Positions 7,976-16,438 of a DNA stretch of 37,646 nt are shown in pieces. Below the pieces are notes generated by a model. It saw only the letters and a program-made list of their open reading frames with translations. It ran no database searches and had not been told where the DNA came from. The first letter of the stretch is position 1, and each line of letters begins with the position of its first letter. Source of the stretch: Flavobacterium sp. HTF (lineage in GTDB: Bacteria; Bacteroidota; Bacteroidia; Flavobacteriales; Flavobacteriaceae); assembly GCF_003105115.1 (NCBI RefSeq), contig NZ_QETH01000043.1, forward strand, positions 1-37,646, given 5' to 3'. Position numbers and translations under genes: made by a program.

Positions 7976-10789
7976 ATGCCATTTTCATTCAAACATACCG
8001 CCCTAAAAATTTTAAAAATTTCAGGAATAGTAATAGCAGGAATTCTGTTATTACTTTTTTTGATTCCACTACTATTTCCCGGAAAAATTGCTTCTGAGGT
8101 AAAAAAAGTGGCCAATCAGAGTTTAGACACCAGGATGGATTTTTCGAAATCCAGACTTTCTTTTTTTACCCATTTTCCATCCCTGACTGTTTCATTAGAC
8201 GATTTATCCCTTACGGGATCAGCTCCTTTTCGTAATGATACTTTATTAAAAGCAGAACAGGTGGCTTTTGGTATCAACCTCAAAAGGCTGATTTTTGATA
8301 ATGAGTTAAAAATCAATAAATTATATATCTCCAAAGCATTGATAAATGTAATGGTAAACCAAAAAGGACAAGCCAATTATAACATTTACATAGCGCCCGA
8401 AGATAAAAAAGACAAAAAAGATGCTCCTGAAGAAGGAACAGCGATTCGCCTGGAACGAATTGATCTTGAAGATTGTCATGTAAAATATAACGACCGTTCG
8501 GCCAAAATCCTGATCGATGCAAAAGGTTTTAATTATGTTGGAAAAGGAAATTTAAGCGAAGATATTTTTGACTTAAACACCGATGCCAAAATTGACAGCG
8601 TTGATTTCTATTATGACAGAACCGCTTATCTTAGAAAAAAAGAAGTCCGCGCCGATCTGATTACACGAATCAACACCCATGCACTTTCGTTTATTCTTCA
8701 GAAAAACGAATTAAAAATCAACAAATTACCGCTAAAATTTACGGGTTTATTTACCATTTTAAGAGACGGTTACAAAATCAATATCAAAGCGGCATCAGAA
8801 AAGACAACCCTGAAAGATTTATTTTCTGTTATGCCTCCGGAATATTTAACATGGATGAATGAAACGGAGATTTCAGGAAACAGCGATCTGCTTTTTACTT
8901 TTAAAGGAGATTATAATGTCGCCAAAAAGCAAAAACCGGATTTGGCATTTCATATGAAAATCAACAAGGGTGCGATCAATTATCAAAACGCTCCTGCCCC
9001 GTTGACTGATTTTCAGATGGATCTGAATGCTATACTGCCTCAGCTTGACATCGAAAAATTATTGATCAATCTTAATACAATGAAATTTAAGGTTGGAGAA
9101 AAAGATTATTTTACCGCCTATCTGCACAGCAAAGGTTTTACTGAAATGGATGTAAACGCAAGCGTAAAAGGTGCTTTGGACCTTGCTACTGTTGATGCGG
9201 CTTTGGGACTGAATACAGTTGACTTACACGGTATTTTAAAAACAAATATTCAGGCAAGAGGAACTTTTAGCACTACAAAAAAGTTATTTCCAAAAACAAT
9301 TGGAGGAATTTCACTTCGAAACGGGTCGCTGAAAACAGATGCTTATCCGAACCCGATAACCGATATTACTTTTGTAGCCAATGTACTCAACAAAGCTGGT
9401 ACATTTAAAGATTTAATTGTTTCTGTAGCGCCCGCTTCTTTTGTTTTTGAAGGAAATCCGATGTACGTAAATGCAACGCTTTCTGATTTTAGCGATCTGG
9501 CTTATAATGCAAAAATAAAGGGTGAGCTAAATGTGGGCCGAATCTATAAAGTCTTTTCACGAAAAGACGTTGACATAACCGGATACGCAAAAGCTGATCT
9601 TTCATTAAGAGGAAAACAAAGTTATGCTACCACCGGACAATACGACAAACTGGACAATAAAGGAACTATTATCCTAAAAAACATAAAAGCAACCTCCGAA
9701 CTTTTCCCGAAAGCCTTTTTTATTAAACAGGGAAATTTCAGGTTTCAGAATGAAAAAATGTGGTTTGAACGATTTAATGCTTCTTACGGAAAATCGGATT
9801 TTGCCATTAACGGATATTTACTTAATACGATCAATTATTTTCTGGAATCGCACGGAACTCTGAGCGGAGATTTCAAGATGAAATCAAAACTGATCAATGT
9901 TGACGAATTTATGGCTCTTGAAAAAGGGGAAAATAAGGATCGAAACAGTGAAGTTGAATATGCCAAAGAAGATCACCCGAAAATGAGCGGTGTTGTTATT
10001 ATTCCGAAAAATTTAAATGTTGCACTCACAACCAATGTTGACAAGGTAGAATATAACGGATTGGTTCTGAACAAACTTACCGGAAAAGTGGGGATTACAA
10101 AAGGTAATTTTTTCTTAGAAAATGCCAATTTTAACATCATCGACTGTATTTTGGGAATCAATGCCCAATACAGGGACGAATCTCCTACTACCGCCAATTT
10201 TGATGCCCACTTTACGGCCAAAGATTTTAGCGTACAGAGAGCCTACAAAGAAATTCCGATGTTTCATGATATGGTTACCGTTGCTGAGAAAGCAGAAGGA
10301 ATTATTTCTATCGACTATAAAGTAAAAGGCGATCTTAACGGAAATATGGGACCCATTTACGAATCTCTTGAGGGAGGCGGAACGATTAATTTAAGGGATG
10401 TAAAAGTAAAAGGCCTGAAACTGTTTGAAAAAATAAGTTCTCAGACCGGTCAGAAAGGCTTAGACGACCCGGGTCTGGAAGGCATTCAGATTCAGTCTAC
10501 AATAGACAACAACTTAATTCATATTGAGCCTTTTACATTTAACGTTTCCGTTTTTAAACCTACTATAAAAGGTACGACCAGTTTTGACGGCTTACTTGAC
10601 CTGCGAATGCGTCTGGGACTTCCTCCATTCGGAATCATCGGTTTTCCAATCGTAATTACCGGAACACATCAGGAGCCTAAAATTAAGATTTTCAGTAAAA
10701 CCGGTCAGAAAATCGAGGACGCTGTTTATGACGAAAAAAACAATAAAGTCATTCGGGAAGAAAAGGTCAGTAAACGAAAAGACAAGTAA
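7976..10789 (+). CDS. Large AsmA-like envelope protein
   Basis: 937 residues. A single N-terminal membrane helix (about 16-34, IVIAGILLLLFLIPLLF) is followed by the AsmA N-domain phrase KVANQSLDTRMDFSKSRLSFFTHFPSLTVSLDDLSL. The rest is mostly short beta strands, as in the repeating beta-groove proteins AsmA, TamB and YhdP. The C-terminal FGIIGFPIVITGTHQEPKIKIF is also typical of AsmA_2 endings. Such proteins form hydrophobic bridges that carry lipids across the periplasm. It sits 79 nt behind mlaD, so a joint role in outer-membrane lipid homeostasis is likely (inference). A weak hairpin lies in the gap, so it may also have its own promoter. It ends one base before the next start codon. Confidence 0.85.
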   Translation: MPFSFKHTALKILKISGIVIAGILLLLFLIPLLFPGKIASEVKKVANQSLDTRMDFSKSRLSFFTHFPSLTVSLDDLSLTGSAPFRNDTLLKAEQVAFGINLKRLIFDNELKINKLYISKALINVMVNQKGQANYNIYIAPEDKKDKKDAPEEGTAIRLERIDLEDCHVKYNDRSAKILIDAKGFNYVGKGNLSEDIFDLNTDAKIDSVDFYYDRTAYLRKKEVRADLITRINTHALSFILQKNELKINKLPLKFTGLFTILRDGYKINIKAASEKTTLKDLFSVMPPEYLTWMNETEISGNSDLLFTFKGDYNVAKKQKPDLAFHMKINKGAINYQNAPAPLTDFQMDLNAILPQLDIEKLLINLNTMKFKVGEKDYFTAYLHSKGFTEMDVNASVKGALDLATVDAALGLNTVDLHGILKTNIQARGTFSTTKKLFPKTIGGISLRNGSLKTDAYPNPITDITFVANVLNKAGTFKDLIVSVAPASFVFEGNPMYVNATLSDFSDLAYNAKIKGELNVGRIYKVFSRKDVDITGYAKADLSLRGKQSYATTGQYDKLDNKGTIILKNIKATSELFPKAFFIKQGNFRFQNEKMWFERFNASYGKSDFAINGYLLNTINYFLESHGTLSGDFKMKSKLINVDEFMALEKGENKDRNSEVEYAKEDHPKMSGVVIIPKNLNVALTTNVDKVEYNGLVLNKLTGKVGITKGNFFLENANFNIIDCILGINAQYRDESPTTANFDAHFTAKDFSVQRAYKEIPMFHDMVTVAEKAEGIISIDYKVKGDLNGNMGPIYESLEGGGTINLRDVKVKGLKLFEKISSQTGQKGLDDPGLEGIQIQSTIDNNLIHIEPFTFNVSVFKPTIKGTTSFDGLLDLRMRLGLPPFGIIGFPIVITGTHQEPKIKIFSKTGQKIEDAVYDEKNNKVIREEKVSKRKDK

Positions 10790-10790
10790 A

Positions 10791-11270
10791 ATGAAAACTA
10801 AAAAACAGAAAGGCAACAGCACTTTCGAAAAATTTGCTTCCAAAGTTTCTAAAGCAGCCGGGAGTACAACTGCTTTTTTAAGTGCTTTTTTAATCGTAGT
10901 CATCTGGGCAATTTGCGGACCCATTTTCGACTATTCAGAAACCTGGCAACTGGTTATCAATACGGGAACCACCATTATTACATTTTTAATGGTTTTCTTA
11001 ATTCAGAAAGCACAAAATAAAGATTCACTGGCTATTCAGTTGAAGTTAAATGAATTAGTGGCATCCAATGAATACTCAAGTAATAGTTTAGTTGATATTG
11101 AAAGTATGACTGAGGAAGAGATGATTATCGTTCAGAAGTATTATCACAGACTGAGTGAACTCGCTAAAAAAGAAGAAAGCTTTCAGAAATCACATTCTAT
11201 TGCCGAAGCGCACGAACAGCACGAAAGAAAAGATAAAAAAAGGACACAAATCAGGACTAAAAACAAATAA
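10791..11270 (+). CDS. Low-affinity iron permease-like membrane protein
   Basis: 159 residues from the ATG at 10791. A longer in-frame reading from 10728 would overlap the AsmA gene by 62 bases and is not preferred. Two membrane helices (about 25-43 and 55-74) with FEKFASKVSKAAGSTTAF, WAICGPIFDYSETWQLVINT and TTIITFLMVFLIQKAQNKD match the low-affinity iron permease domain (PF04120, named for yeast Fet4). The soluble C-terminus is Glu/Lys-rich. In bacteria iron transport by this short form is unproven, so only the family is claimed. It lies 1 nt after the AsmA-like gene and 3 nt before the oxidoreductase, so the three form an operon. Confidence 0.82.
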   Translation: MKTKKQKGNSTFEKFASKVSKAAGSTTAFLSAFLIVVIWAICGPIFDYSETWQLVINTGTTIITFLMVFLIQKAQNKDSLAIQLKLNELVASNEYSSNSLVDIESMTEEEMIIVQKYYHRLSELAKKEESFQKSHSIAEAHEQHERKDKKRTQIRTKNK

Positions 11271-11273
11271 AAG

Positions 11274-12473
11274 ATGAAGTTACGCTCAACTGAAACCTTC
11301 TGGCCGTTAAAACATTCTATGGATAAATCCTATCCTTCATTAGATTCAGATCTGGAAACTGAAATTTTAATTATAGGCGGAGGAATTACAGGAGCCTTGA
11401 TGGCTTATAAACTGATAAATGAAGGCAAAAAAGTAGTAATGGTCGACCGTCGCGATATCGCTAACGGAAGCACTGCTGCCAGTACTGCATTACTTCAGTA
11501 CGAAATTGATGTGTCCCTACATGAACTTGTAAAACTAAGAGGAGTAGAATGCGCCGTAGATAGTTACAGAAACGGGAAAAAAGCCATTTTTGACCTGCGT
11601 GCCATTATTGACGAAATCAAAAGCGACTGCCAGTTTGAGTTTAAAAAAAGCATCTACTTTTGTTCCTTAAAAAAAGACTTGCCCTTTCTGAAAGCAGAAT
11701 TTAAATGCCGCAAAGAAAGTGGTTTTGATGTTACCTGGCTGGAAAAATGGGATCTCGAAAAATTTGGCCTAAATGCACTGGCTGCGATAGAATCTAAAAC
11801 TGCTGCAGTGGTCGATCCCTACCGACTGGCTTATGACCTGATTGGCTATTGCGAGGGTAAAGGAATGCAGATTTTTGACCGGACCAATATTACCTCAATC
11901 CATGAGCAAAAAGGCAAACTCGTAGCTTATACAGAAAATAAATGCAAAATTACGGCTGACCATGTGGTGAACTGCACCGGATATGAAAGTACAGAAACAC
12001 TCAGAGAAAAAGTTGTTGATCTTAAAAGCACTTATGCAATTGCATCCGAATGCCTTCCCGAATTGCCAAAAGCGTTTAAGAATGCCATTTTTTGGGATAC
12101 CTCAACGCCATACCTGTATTTTAGAGGCACATCAGACAACAGAATCATTATGGGCGGTGGTGATGAAGAATTTAAAGATGCTAAAAAACGCGATAAATTA
12201 ATCCCTAAGAAAGAACTTTTCTTATTGAAAAAATTTCAAAGAAAATTCCCTAAAGTCAATTTTAAGCTGGATTATTCCTGGGCGGGAACTTTTGGCGAAA
12301 CCAAAGACGGACTTCCCTATTTCGGAAAACCCAATCAAAATCGAAACGAACACTATGTATTGGGCTTCGGAGGAAACGGAATCACCTTTAGCGTCATCGC
12401 AATGAATTCAATTTTATGTTCAATTGAAGACAAGAAACATGCTGATTTGGAGTATTATAAGTTTGGAAGATAG
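11274..12473 (+). CDS. FAD-dependent oxidoreductase (DAO superfamily)
   Basis: 399 residues. The FAD-binding Rossmann motif is ILIIGGGITGALMAYKL (about residues 31-47), followed by the acidic VVMVDRRD at the end of the second strand. A middle substrate domain and the C-terminal GLPYFGKPN...GFGGNGITFSVIA complete the glycine/D-amino-acid oxidase fold. Unlike some homologues there is no C-terminal Rieske domain. Substrate unknown; members oxidise secondary or primary amines. It is co-transcribed with the iron permease-like gene (3-nt gap), with no obvious functional link. An octamer repeat array begins 11 nt after the stop. Confidence 0.85.
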   Translation: MKLRSTETFWPLKHSMDKSYPSLDSDLETEILIIGGGITGALMAYKLINEGKKVVMVDRRDIANGSTAASTALLQYEIDVSLHELVKLRGVECAVDSYRNGKKAIFDLRAIIDEIKSDCQFEFKKSIYFCSLKKDLPFLKAEFKCRKESGFDVTWLEKWDLEKFGLNALAAIESKTAAVVDPYRLAYDLIGYCEGKGMQIFDRTNITSIHEQKGKLVAYTENKCKITADHVVNCTGYESTETLREKVVDLKSTYAIASECLPELPKAFKNAIFWDTSTPYLYFRGTSDNRIIMGGGDEEFKDAKKRDKLIPKKELFLLKKFQRKFPKVNFKLDYSWAGTFGETKDGLPYFGKPNQNRNEHYVLGFGGNGITFSVIAMNSILCSIEDKKHADLEYYKFGR

Positions 12474-12484
12474 ATTCTTTTTTT

Positions 12485-12579
12485 AGGTGCTAAGATACTA
12501 AGGCTCTGAGGTACTAAGATGTTCTGCTTTAGGGCAAAAAAAACTTAGAATCTTAGTACCTCAGAACCTCAGCAACTTA
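12485..12579. repeat. AGRTNCTR octamer arrays, inverted pair
   Basis: Plus-sense copies at 12485-12526 read AGGTGCTA, AGATACTA, AGGCTCTG, AGGTACTA, AG. Minus-sense copies at 12544-12579 read AGTTGCTG, AGGTTCTG, AGGTACTA, AGATTCTA, AG and overlap the stop codon of the MarR-GNAT gene. The arms share a perfect 16-bp inverted repeat (12505-12520 with 12550-12565, 29-nt loop). On the minus strand the array is followed by a run of eight T, so it can end the MarR-GNAT transcript; on the plus strand it follows the oxidoreductase gene. Confidence 0.85.
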
Positions 12580-13530
12580 CCCAATTATCAACTCCATCTG
12601 TATATTACAACGCTTATACGGTGTTGGCAGGCCGGATACTTTTTGGAATCCCATTTTGTGATATAAATTAATGGCTGGTTTTAGGATTGTATTACTTTCA
12701 AGGTATATTTTTTTTGCGCCCAGGTCTTTGGCGTTTTTTATAATTGCCTTTCCAAGAAGCCATCCGATACTTTTGCCCTGAACTTTTGGTGACACGGCCA
12801 TTTTTGCCATTTCAAAATCATAATCTTTATCATGCATTTTGATTAAGGCGCAAACACCCACAGGTTCGCCATGATACAAAGCAACAAAAATTTTACCTCC
12901 TTTATCCAGAATATACTCTTTCGGATTATCCAATGCTTTATAATCCGCTTCTTCCATTTCAAAATAAGTCGATATCCATTCTTCGTTCAGAGCCTTAAAA
13001 GCATCCTGATATTTAGGCTCAAATTCAACAATTTCAACATCGTCACTTTCTCTTAATTTTTTATTTTCAACTACCCTTTTCAAAAGCGATTTTTGCTCCA
13101 GTAAAAACTCCCATTCTTCAAGTGCTGCCCACAAATTATTGTTTGATTCTGCAATAAGAGATTCAACAGCCGCTTCAACATCTATAGACTGAAGTTTTAA
13201 CTCATTCGAAATCAACAATCCTTTTTCAGTAAGCGCAACACTGTTTTTGCGTTTATCTTCTGTTTTCAGATTTTCATGAACCAAACCTGCGGCAGTCATT
13301 TCCTGGATAATTTTACTTACAGAAGGTTGTGAGTGACCAATTTCATTCGCAATTTCTGTTATGGTAATTTCCCTTTCTTCCGTTAGCAAATAAAATACCG
13401 GATACCATTTTGGCATAAAATCCAAACCGTACAGCTCATAAATTTTCGCTGCATCATCTGTAATAGCTGCCGTCATTAATCGAAGACGACTTCCCAAAGC
13501 CACCTTTCCAACTTTATCAAAAAAATCCAT
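12577..13530 (-). CDS. MarR-GNAT fusion: HTH regulator with acetyltransferase domain
   Basis: 317 residues in two modules. Residues 1-145 are a MarR-type winged helix: REITITEIANEIGHSQPSVSKIIQEM is the HTH, and KTEDKRKNSVALTEKG is the wing. Residues about 148-317 are a GNAT acetyltransferase: AVSPKVQGKSIGWLLGKAI carries the acetyl-CoA loop (Q-G-K-S-I-G), and AINLYHKMGFQKV is the final motif. Such fusions are a known architecture in Bacteroidota and Actinobacteria. The promoter contains a palindrome, so it is probably autoregulated. Acetyl substrate unknown; the protein may act as a regulator, an enzyme or both. Confidence 0.9.
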   Translation of the reverse strand: MDFFDKVGKVALGSRLRLMTAAITDDAAKIYELYGLDFMPKWYPVFYLLTEEREITITEIANEIGHSQPSVSKIIQEMTAAGLVHENLKTEDKRKNSVALTEKGLLISNELKLQSIDVEAAVESLIAESNNNLWAALEEWEFLLEQKSLLKRVVENKKLRESDDVEIVEFEPKYQDAFKALNEEWISTYFEMEEADYKALDNPKEYILDKGGKIFVALYHGEPVGVCALIKMHDKDYDFEMAKMAVSPKVQGKSIGWLLGKAIIKNAKDLGAKKIYLESNTILKPAINLYHKMGFQKVSGLPTPYKRCNIQMELIIG

Positions 13531-13535
13531 AATAT

Positions 13536-13566
13536 AATTAATTACATAATTAGTTATGCAAATATA
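13536..13566 (-). promoter_or_regulatory. Promoter and operator of the MarR-GNAT gene
   Basis: Read on the minus strand, TATATTTG (13566-13559) matches the TAnnTTTG -7 box. A 20-nt AT-rich imperfect palindrome (13536-13555, 16 of 20 positions symmetric, AATTAATTACATAATTAGTT on the plus strand) covers the expected transcription start and lies 6 nt before the start codon. Its size and AT richness suit a MarR dimer, so self-repression is likely. Confidence 0.7.
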
Positions 13567-13576
13567 ATTATTTTTT

Positions 13577-13709
13577 AGATACTAAGGTTCTGAGATGCTA
13601 AGTTTCTAAGAAAAGAAGTTTAGAGTGTAAATATTTAAAAAAAAATAAGGTTCCGGGATTTCTAAACCAGAAATCTCAGAACCTTAGTATCTCAGAACCT
13701 TAGCAACTT
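13577..13709. repeat. AGRTNCTR octamer arrays, inverted pair
   Basis: The plus-sense array at 13577-13610 reads AGATACTA, AGGTTCTG, AGATGCTA, AGTTTCTA, AG. The minus-sense array at 13675-13709 begins 4 nt after the AraC-gene stop. The arms contain a perfect 20-bp inverted repeat (13577-13596 with 13673-13692). The intervening 76 nt hold the AraC terminator and an AT-rich linker. Confidence 0.85.
13637..13685 (-). terminator. Intrinsic terminator of the AraC-family gene
   Basis: On the minus strand AAGGTTC (13685-13679) pairs with GAACCTT (13653-13647), then after a 3x3 internal loop GATTTCT pairs with AGAAATC around GGTTT. It is followed by A and nine T. The outer stem is formed from one octamer repeat unit. 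Confidence 0.8.
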
Positions 13710-13713
13710 TAGA

Positions 13714-14739
13714 CTAAGCTGTAATCGCCAACGGATTCAAATTAAATTTATATTCTTTTGGACTGCAATTGAATTTTTGTTTGAAGATTTTAGAAAAGTA
13801 GCTTCTGCTGGTAAAACCAATGCAGTACACGATTTCAGAAATATTTAAGTCAGATGTTCTAATTAAGATTTCGGCTTTTAGAACTCTCATATGGGTTATA
13901 TAATCATTTACAGTACGGTTGTGAATCATTTTGAAACCTTCCTGTAGTTTATTTGGAGAAAGACCTGATTTTTTGCTTAATGATTTAATCGTAAAAGCTT
14001 CTTCAGGACTTGCTTTTATAGCTTCAGATAATTCTTTTATTTGTTCCATTTCACGCAAAGTAAGGAAATTAGAATCTTTTGATGCCGAAGCAAGATCATC
14101 TGTATGCTGCTGAATTTCCATGGCCAGGATAATTCTCAGAATTCCTTCTTTTAATAAATGACGAACAATTCCGGTTTGGGTCACAGCATTCAACTGCTCG
14201 ATTTTTTCGGCAATTCTCAGATTGTACGAGCCGATATAAAAGAAATCATCATTGCCATTATCTCCAAAGAAAGTTTCTTTTACTTTTTCGTTCAGCGAGT
14301 TTATCTGATTTTTTACCTCAGCCTGGGTACCAACAAGAATCAATGTAAATTGAGTTCTTTTATCTTTTTCAAAAAATAAAACATTTTCCTGATTCTCCTT
14401 AGAGGAAAGAATAGCAGTCTGAAATGTTTTTAGTTTTCTTTCTTCACCTACCACACCAAAACTATGAGACAGATTTCCTTTAGAACAATAAGCAAAATAA
14501 ACCGGGGCCGATTTCAGATTAGTAATGTTCATTTTTACATCAGCAGAAAAAGTCATATCAAACTGCACATATGAAATATCATCATTAAAAGAAGCTCCGA
14601 TAATTGTTCCTTTAGCAAAACTGTTATTGACATCCAAAGTATATTCGTCAAGATCAAAAGTCACTTTTCCGCCTAGATTTAACGACAAAGTTTCAAAAAT
14701 ACCTTTAATTTTTTCTGTGTTTATGGTAACTGTTTTCAT
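13714..14739 (-). CDS. AraC-family transcriptional regulator
   Basis: 341 residues from ATG 14739. The frame is open to another ATG at 14787, but those 16 extra residues (MIKSIKSDYRILKPSK) look like leader sequence, so the MKTVTINTEKIKG start is preferred. The C-terminal hundred residues hold a double HTH: KSLSKKSGLSPNKLQEGFK is the first, ISEIVYCIGFTSRSYFSKIFKQKF the second, ending SPKEYK. The first 230 residues are an effector domain of unknown specificity with no clear cupin motif. It is divergent from the DNA glycosylase gene with a 207-nt gap. Target genes are unknown. Confidence 0.88.
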   Translation of the reverse strand: MKTVTINTEKIKGIFETLSLNLGGKVTFDLDEYTLDVNNSFAKGTIIGASFNDDISYVQFDMTFSADVKMNITNLKSAPVYFAYCSKGNLSHSFGVVGEERKLKTFQTAILSSKENQENVLFFEKDKRTQFTLILVGTQAEVKNQINSLNEKVKETFFGDNGNDDFFYIGSYNLRIAEKIEQLNAVTQTGIVRHLLKEGILRIILAMEIQQHTDDLASASKDSNFLTLREMEQIKELSEAIKASPEEAFTIKSLSKKSGLSPNKLQEGFKMIHNRTVNDYITHMRVLKAEILIRTSDLNISEIVYCIGFTSRSYFSKIFKQKFNCSPKEYKFNLNPLAITA

Positions 14740-14946
14740 TTTGCTGGGTTTTAAAATTCTATAATCTGATTTTATAGATTTTATCAAAAGAAGGATTCAA
14801 TTTGGGAGTTAGAAATTCTTTTACATCTACAAATCAAAGTTCGATTAAACATCAGCCGCAATTGTTATATAATTTTCGTATTTTGTTTTATAATTATCTA
14901 TATATGATTATCTTAAAAAAATAATTACTCATTTCCTAAGTACAGC

Positions 14947-15444
14947 ATGAAGAGTTTTTCATTTCCCCCAATAAGTTCAGACCAGGCTAATATTTTGATT
15001 CTGGGCACAATGCCCGGCACAAAATCCTTAGAACTCAATCAGTATTATGGTCACAGCCAGAACAATTTCTGGAAATTTATGTTCACCATTCTCAAAGAAG
15101 ATTTCTCAAATGATTATGAAACGAGAAAAGCACTTTTGCAAAAAAATAATATTGCCGTCTGGGATGTACTGCAATTTTGCGACAGGGTCGGAAGTCTGGA
15201 CAGTGCCATAAAAAACGAAATTGCAAATGACTTTGAAACGTTCTTAAAAAACCACCCAAACATTACCACCATATTTTTTAACGGACAAAAGGCAGCCGCA
15301 TTCTTCAAAAAATATGTATCGCTGCAAAAATCCTATAATCAGATTACATTGCCTTCGTCAAGTCCCGCAAATGCCAGTAAATCTTTTCAGTCCAAATTAG
15401 AAGAGTGGAAAATAAATGGCTCACTCATAAAGTCAGATATTTGA
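14947..15444 (+). CDS. DNA-deoxyinosine glycosylase (UDG family 6, HDG)
   Basis: 165 residues. The motif LGTMPGTKSLELNQYYGHSQ then NNFW (residues 19-42) is diagnostic of family 6 of the uracil-DNA glycosylase superfamily (hypoxanthine-DNA glycosylase), with the catalytic Asn expected at position 39, which is Asn here. The C-terminal TLPSSSPANAS (about 138-148) is the second active-site loop. It would remove hypoxanthine arising from adenine deamination. Single gene, divergent from the AraC regulator, with a hairpin terminator before the next gene. Confidence 0.9.
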   Translation: MKSFSFPPISSDQANILILGTMPGTKSLELNQYYGHSQNNFWKFMFTILKEDFSNDYETRKALLQKNNIAVWDVLQFCDRVGSLDSAIKNEIANDFETFLKNHPNITTIFFNGQKAAAFFKKYVSLQKSYNQITLPSSSPANASKSFQSKLEEWKINGSLIKSDI

Positions 15445-15624
15445 ATTCTGTAAGAATTATGTTTTAAAATATAACAACAAAACTCTACTTCTACTATAAT
15501 TTTACCAAAAGGTTTTAAGATATTTTAAAATAATTAAACTCTTCTATTTTATAAAGACTCACTATTTATAAAGTACATCTAAGATTAAATTATAAAAATA
15601 TTGGTTGTTAGTTTATTTTGAGAA

Positions 15625-15655
15625 AAAAGCTATTCTTTAATTAGAATAGCTTTTA
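15625..15655 (+). terminator. Terminator after the DNA glycosylase gene
   Basis: AAAAGCTATTCT (15625-15636) pairs perfectly with AGAATAGCTTTT (15643-15654) around a 6-nt loop. The T stretch is within the stem and continues only briefly, so strength is moderate. It lies 36 nt before the DUF6526 start. Confidence 0.7.
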
Positions 15656-15690
15656 TACTTTTAACCCGTATTTCTCAAACCCAAATCATT

Positions 15691-16125
15691 ATGAAAATTC
15701 AAACGTATCAAAACCATATACGGTTTTATCCCCCTCATCATTTTGTCTATTATCCCATACTGATTGTATTTTTGTCAGCAAGTATTTATTTTACAATAAC
15801 GACACTGGATCAGTTAATCTGGGCATTTATAAGTGTTGCCTTTATCTTTTTATTCTGTCTGGCCTTTATGTTACGCCAGCATTATGCACTTACGCTTCAA
15901 AACAGGATCGTACGTCTGGAACTTCGTTACCGTTATTTCACACTCACCGGCAAAAGGCTCGAAGAATTCGAATATAAACTTACCGATGAGCAGATTTTTG
16001 CCTTACGTTTTGCGCCGGATAACGAATTAATACCGCTCGTTGAAGACACGCTGAAAAACGGTCTTTCCGGAGCTGCCATCAAAAAAGCAATAGTACACTG
16101 GAGAGCCGACTATAACCGGGTGTAA
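15691..16125 (+). CDS. DUF6526-family membrane protein
   Basis: 144 residues. Opening MKIQTYQNHIRFYPPHHFVYYP, then two membrane helices (about 22-37 and 43-62) followed by QNRIVRLELRYRYFTLTGKRLE and LTDEQIFALRFAPDNELIPL. This layout (N-term YxNHxRFYPPHHF, two spans, cytoplasmic RYFxxTGKRLE and LRFAxDxEL) fits DUF6526, common in Bacteroidota and without known function. The family usually stands alone, as here. Confidence 0.82.
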   Translation: MKIQTYQNHIRFYPPHHFVYYPILIVFLSASIYFTITTLDQLIWAFISVAFIFLFCLAFMLRQHYALTLQNRIVRLELRYRYFTLTGKRLEEFEYKLTDEQIFALRFAPDNELIPLVEDTLKNGLSGAAIKKAIVHWRADYNRV

Positions 16126-16150
16126 CAATTCGAAGTCATCGTTTTTTCAG

Positions 16151-16263
16151 GGCGTGCCACCATCCCGATAAGAGGGCTAACTACTGTGCGCATATGTGCC
16201 CTCTTACCGGGATGCTGTCGGGCTATCCGGGCTACTTCGGTAGCTTCCTCCTATCCCTCACGC
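16151..16263. other. Structured GC-rich intergenic element (three-way-junction-like)
   Basis: An outer stem GCGTG (16152-16156) / CACGC (16259-16263) encloses two hairpins. Hairpin 1 pairs CATCCCG and TAAGAGGGC (16161-16177) with GCCCTCTTA and CGGGATG (16198-16214), 16 bp with one A/C mismatch. Hairpin 2 is GCTAC-TTCG-GTAGC (16231-16244), a stable cUUCGg tetraloop. The phrases GGGCTATCCG and CTATCCCTCACGCAG resemble a dispersed intergenic element I recall from Flavobacteriaceae genomes; its role is not known to me. Confidence 0.65.
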
Positions 16264-16438
16264 AGCCAGGCTTTATCTGTGCATAAGCACTCAGGAGTTT
16301 ATATTCAATCCAACTTTCAAAAACCTCTGCCCCTCTGCAACTTTGAACCGAAAAAAAACATAAACACCTGACTTCAAAATAGTTAATAAACAAAAAAAGC
16401 CTTTTAAAACTCAAAATGAAAGATATTTTTTACTAACT

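Noticed and set aside
10728..10790. 21-residue N-terminal extension of the iron permease-like protein
   Set aside because: It would overlap the AsmA gene by 62 nt, and an ATG one base after that gene's stop gives the expected family length.
12485..13709. Octamer arrays considered as a CRISPR array
   Set aside because: Units are 8 nt with no spacers and no cas genes nearby.
16186..16414. Small ORFs of about 60 codons on both strands
   Set aside because: They fall on the structured GC-rich element, have no conserved motifs and many Cys/Arg/Ser typical of random GC-richer sequence.
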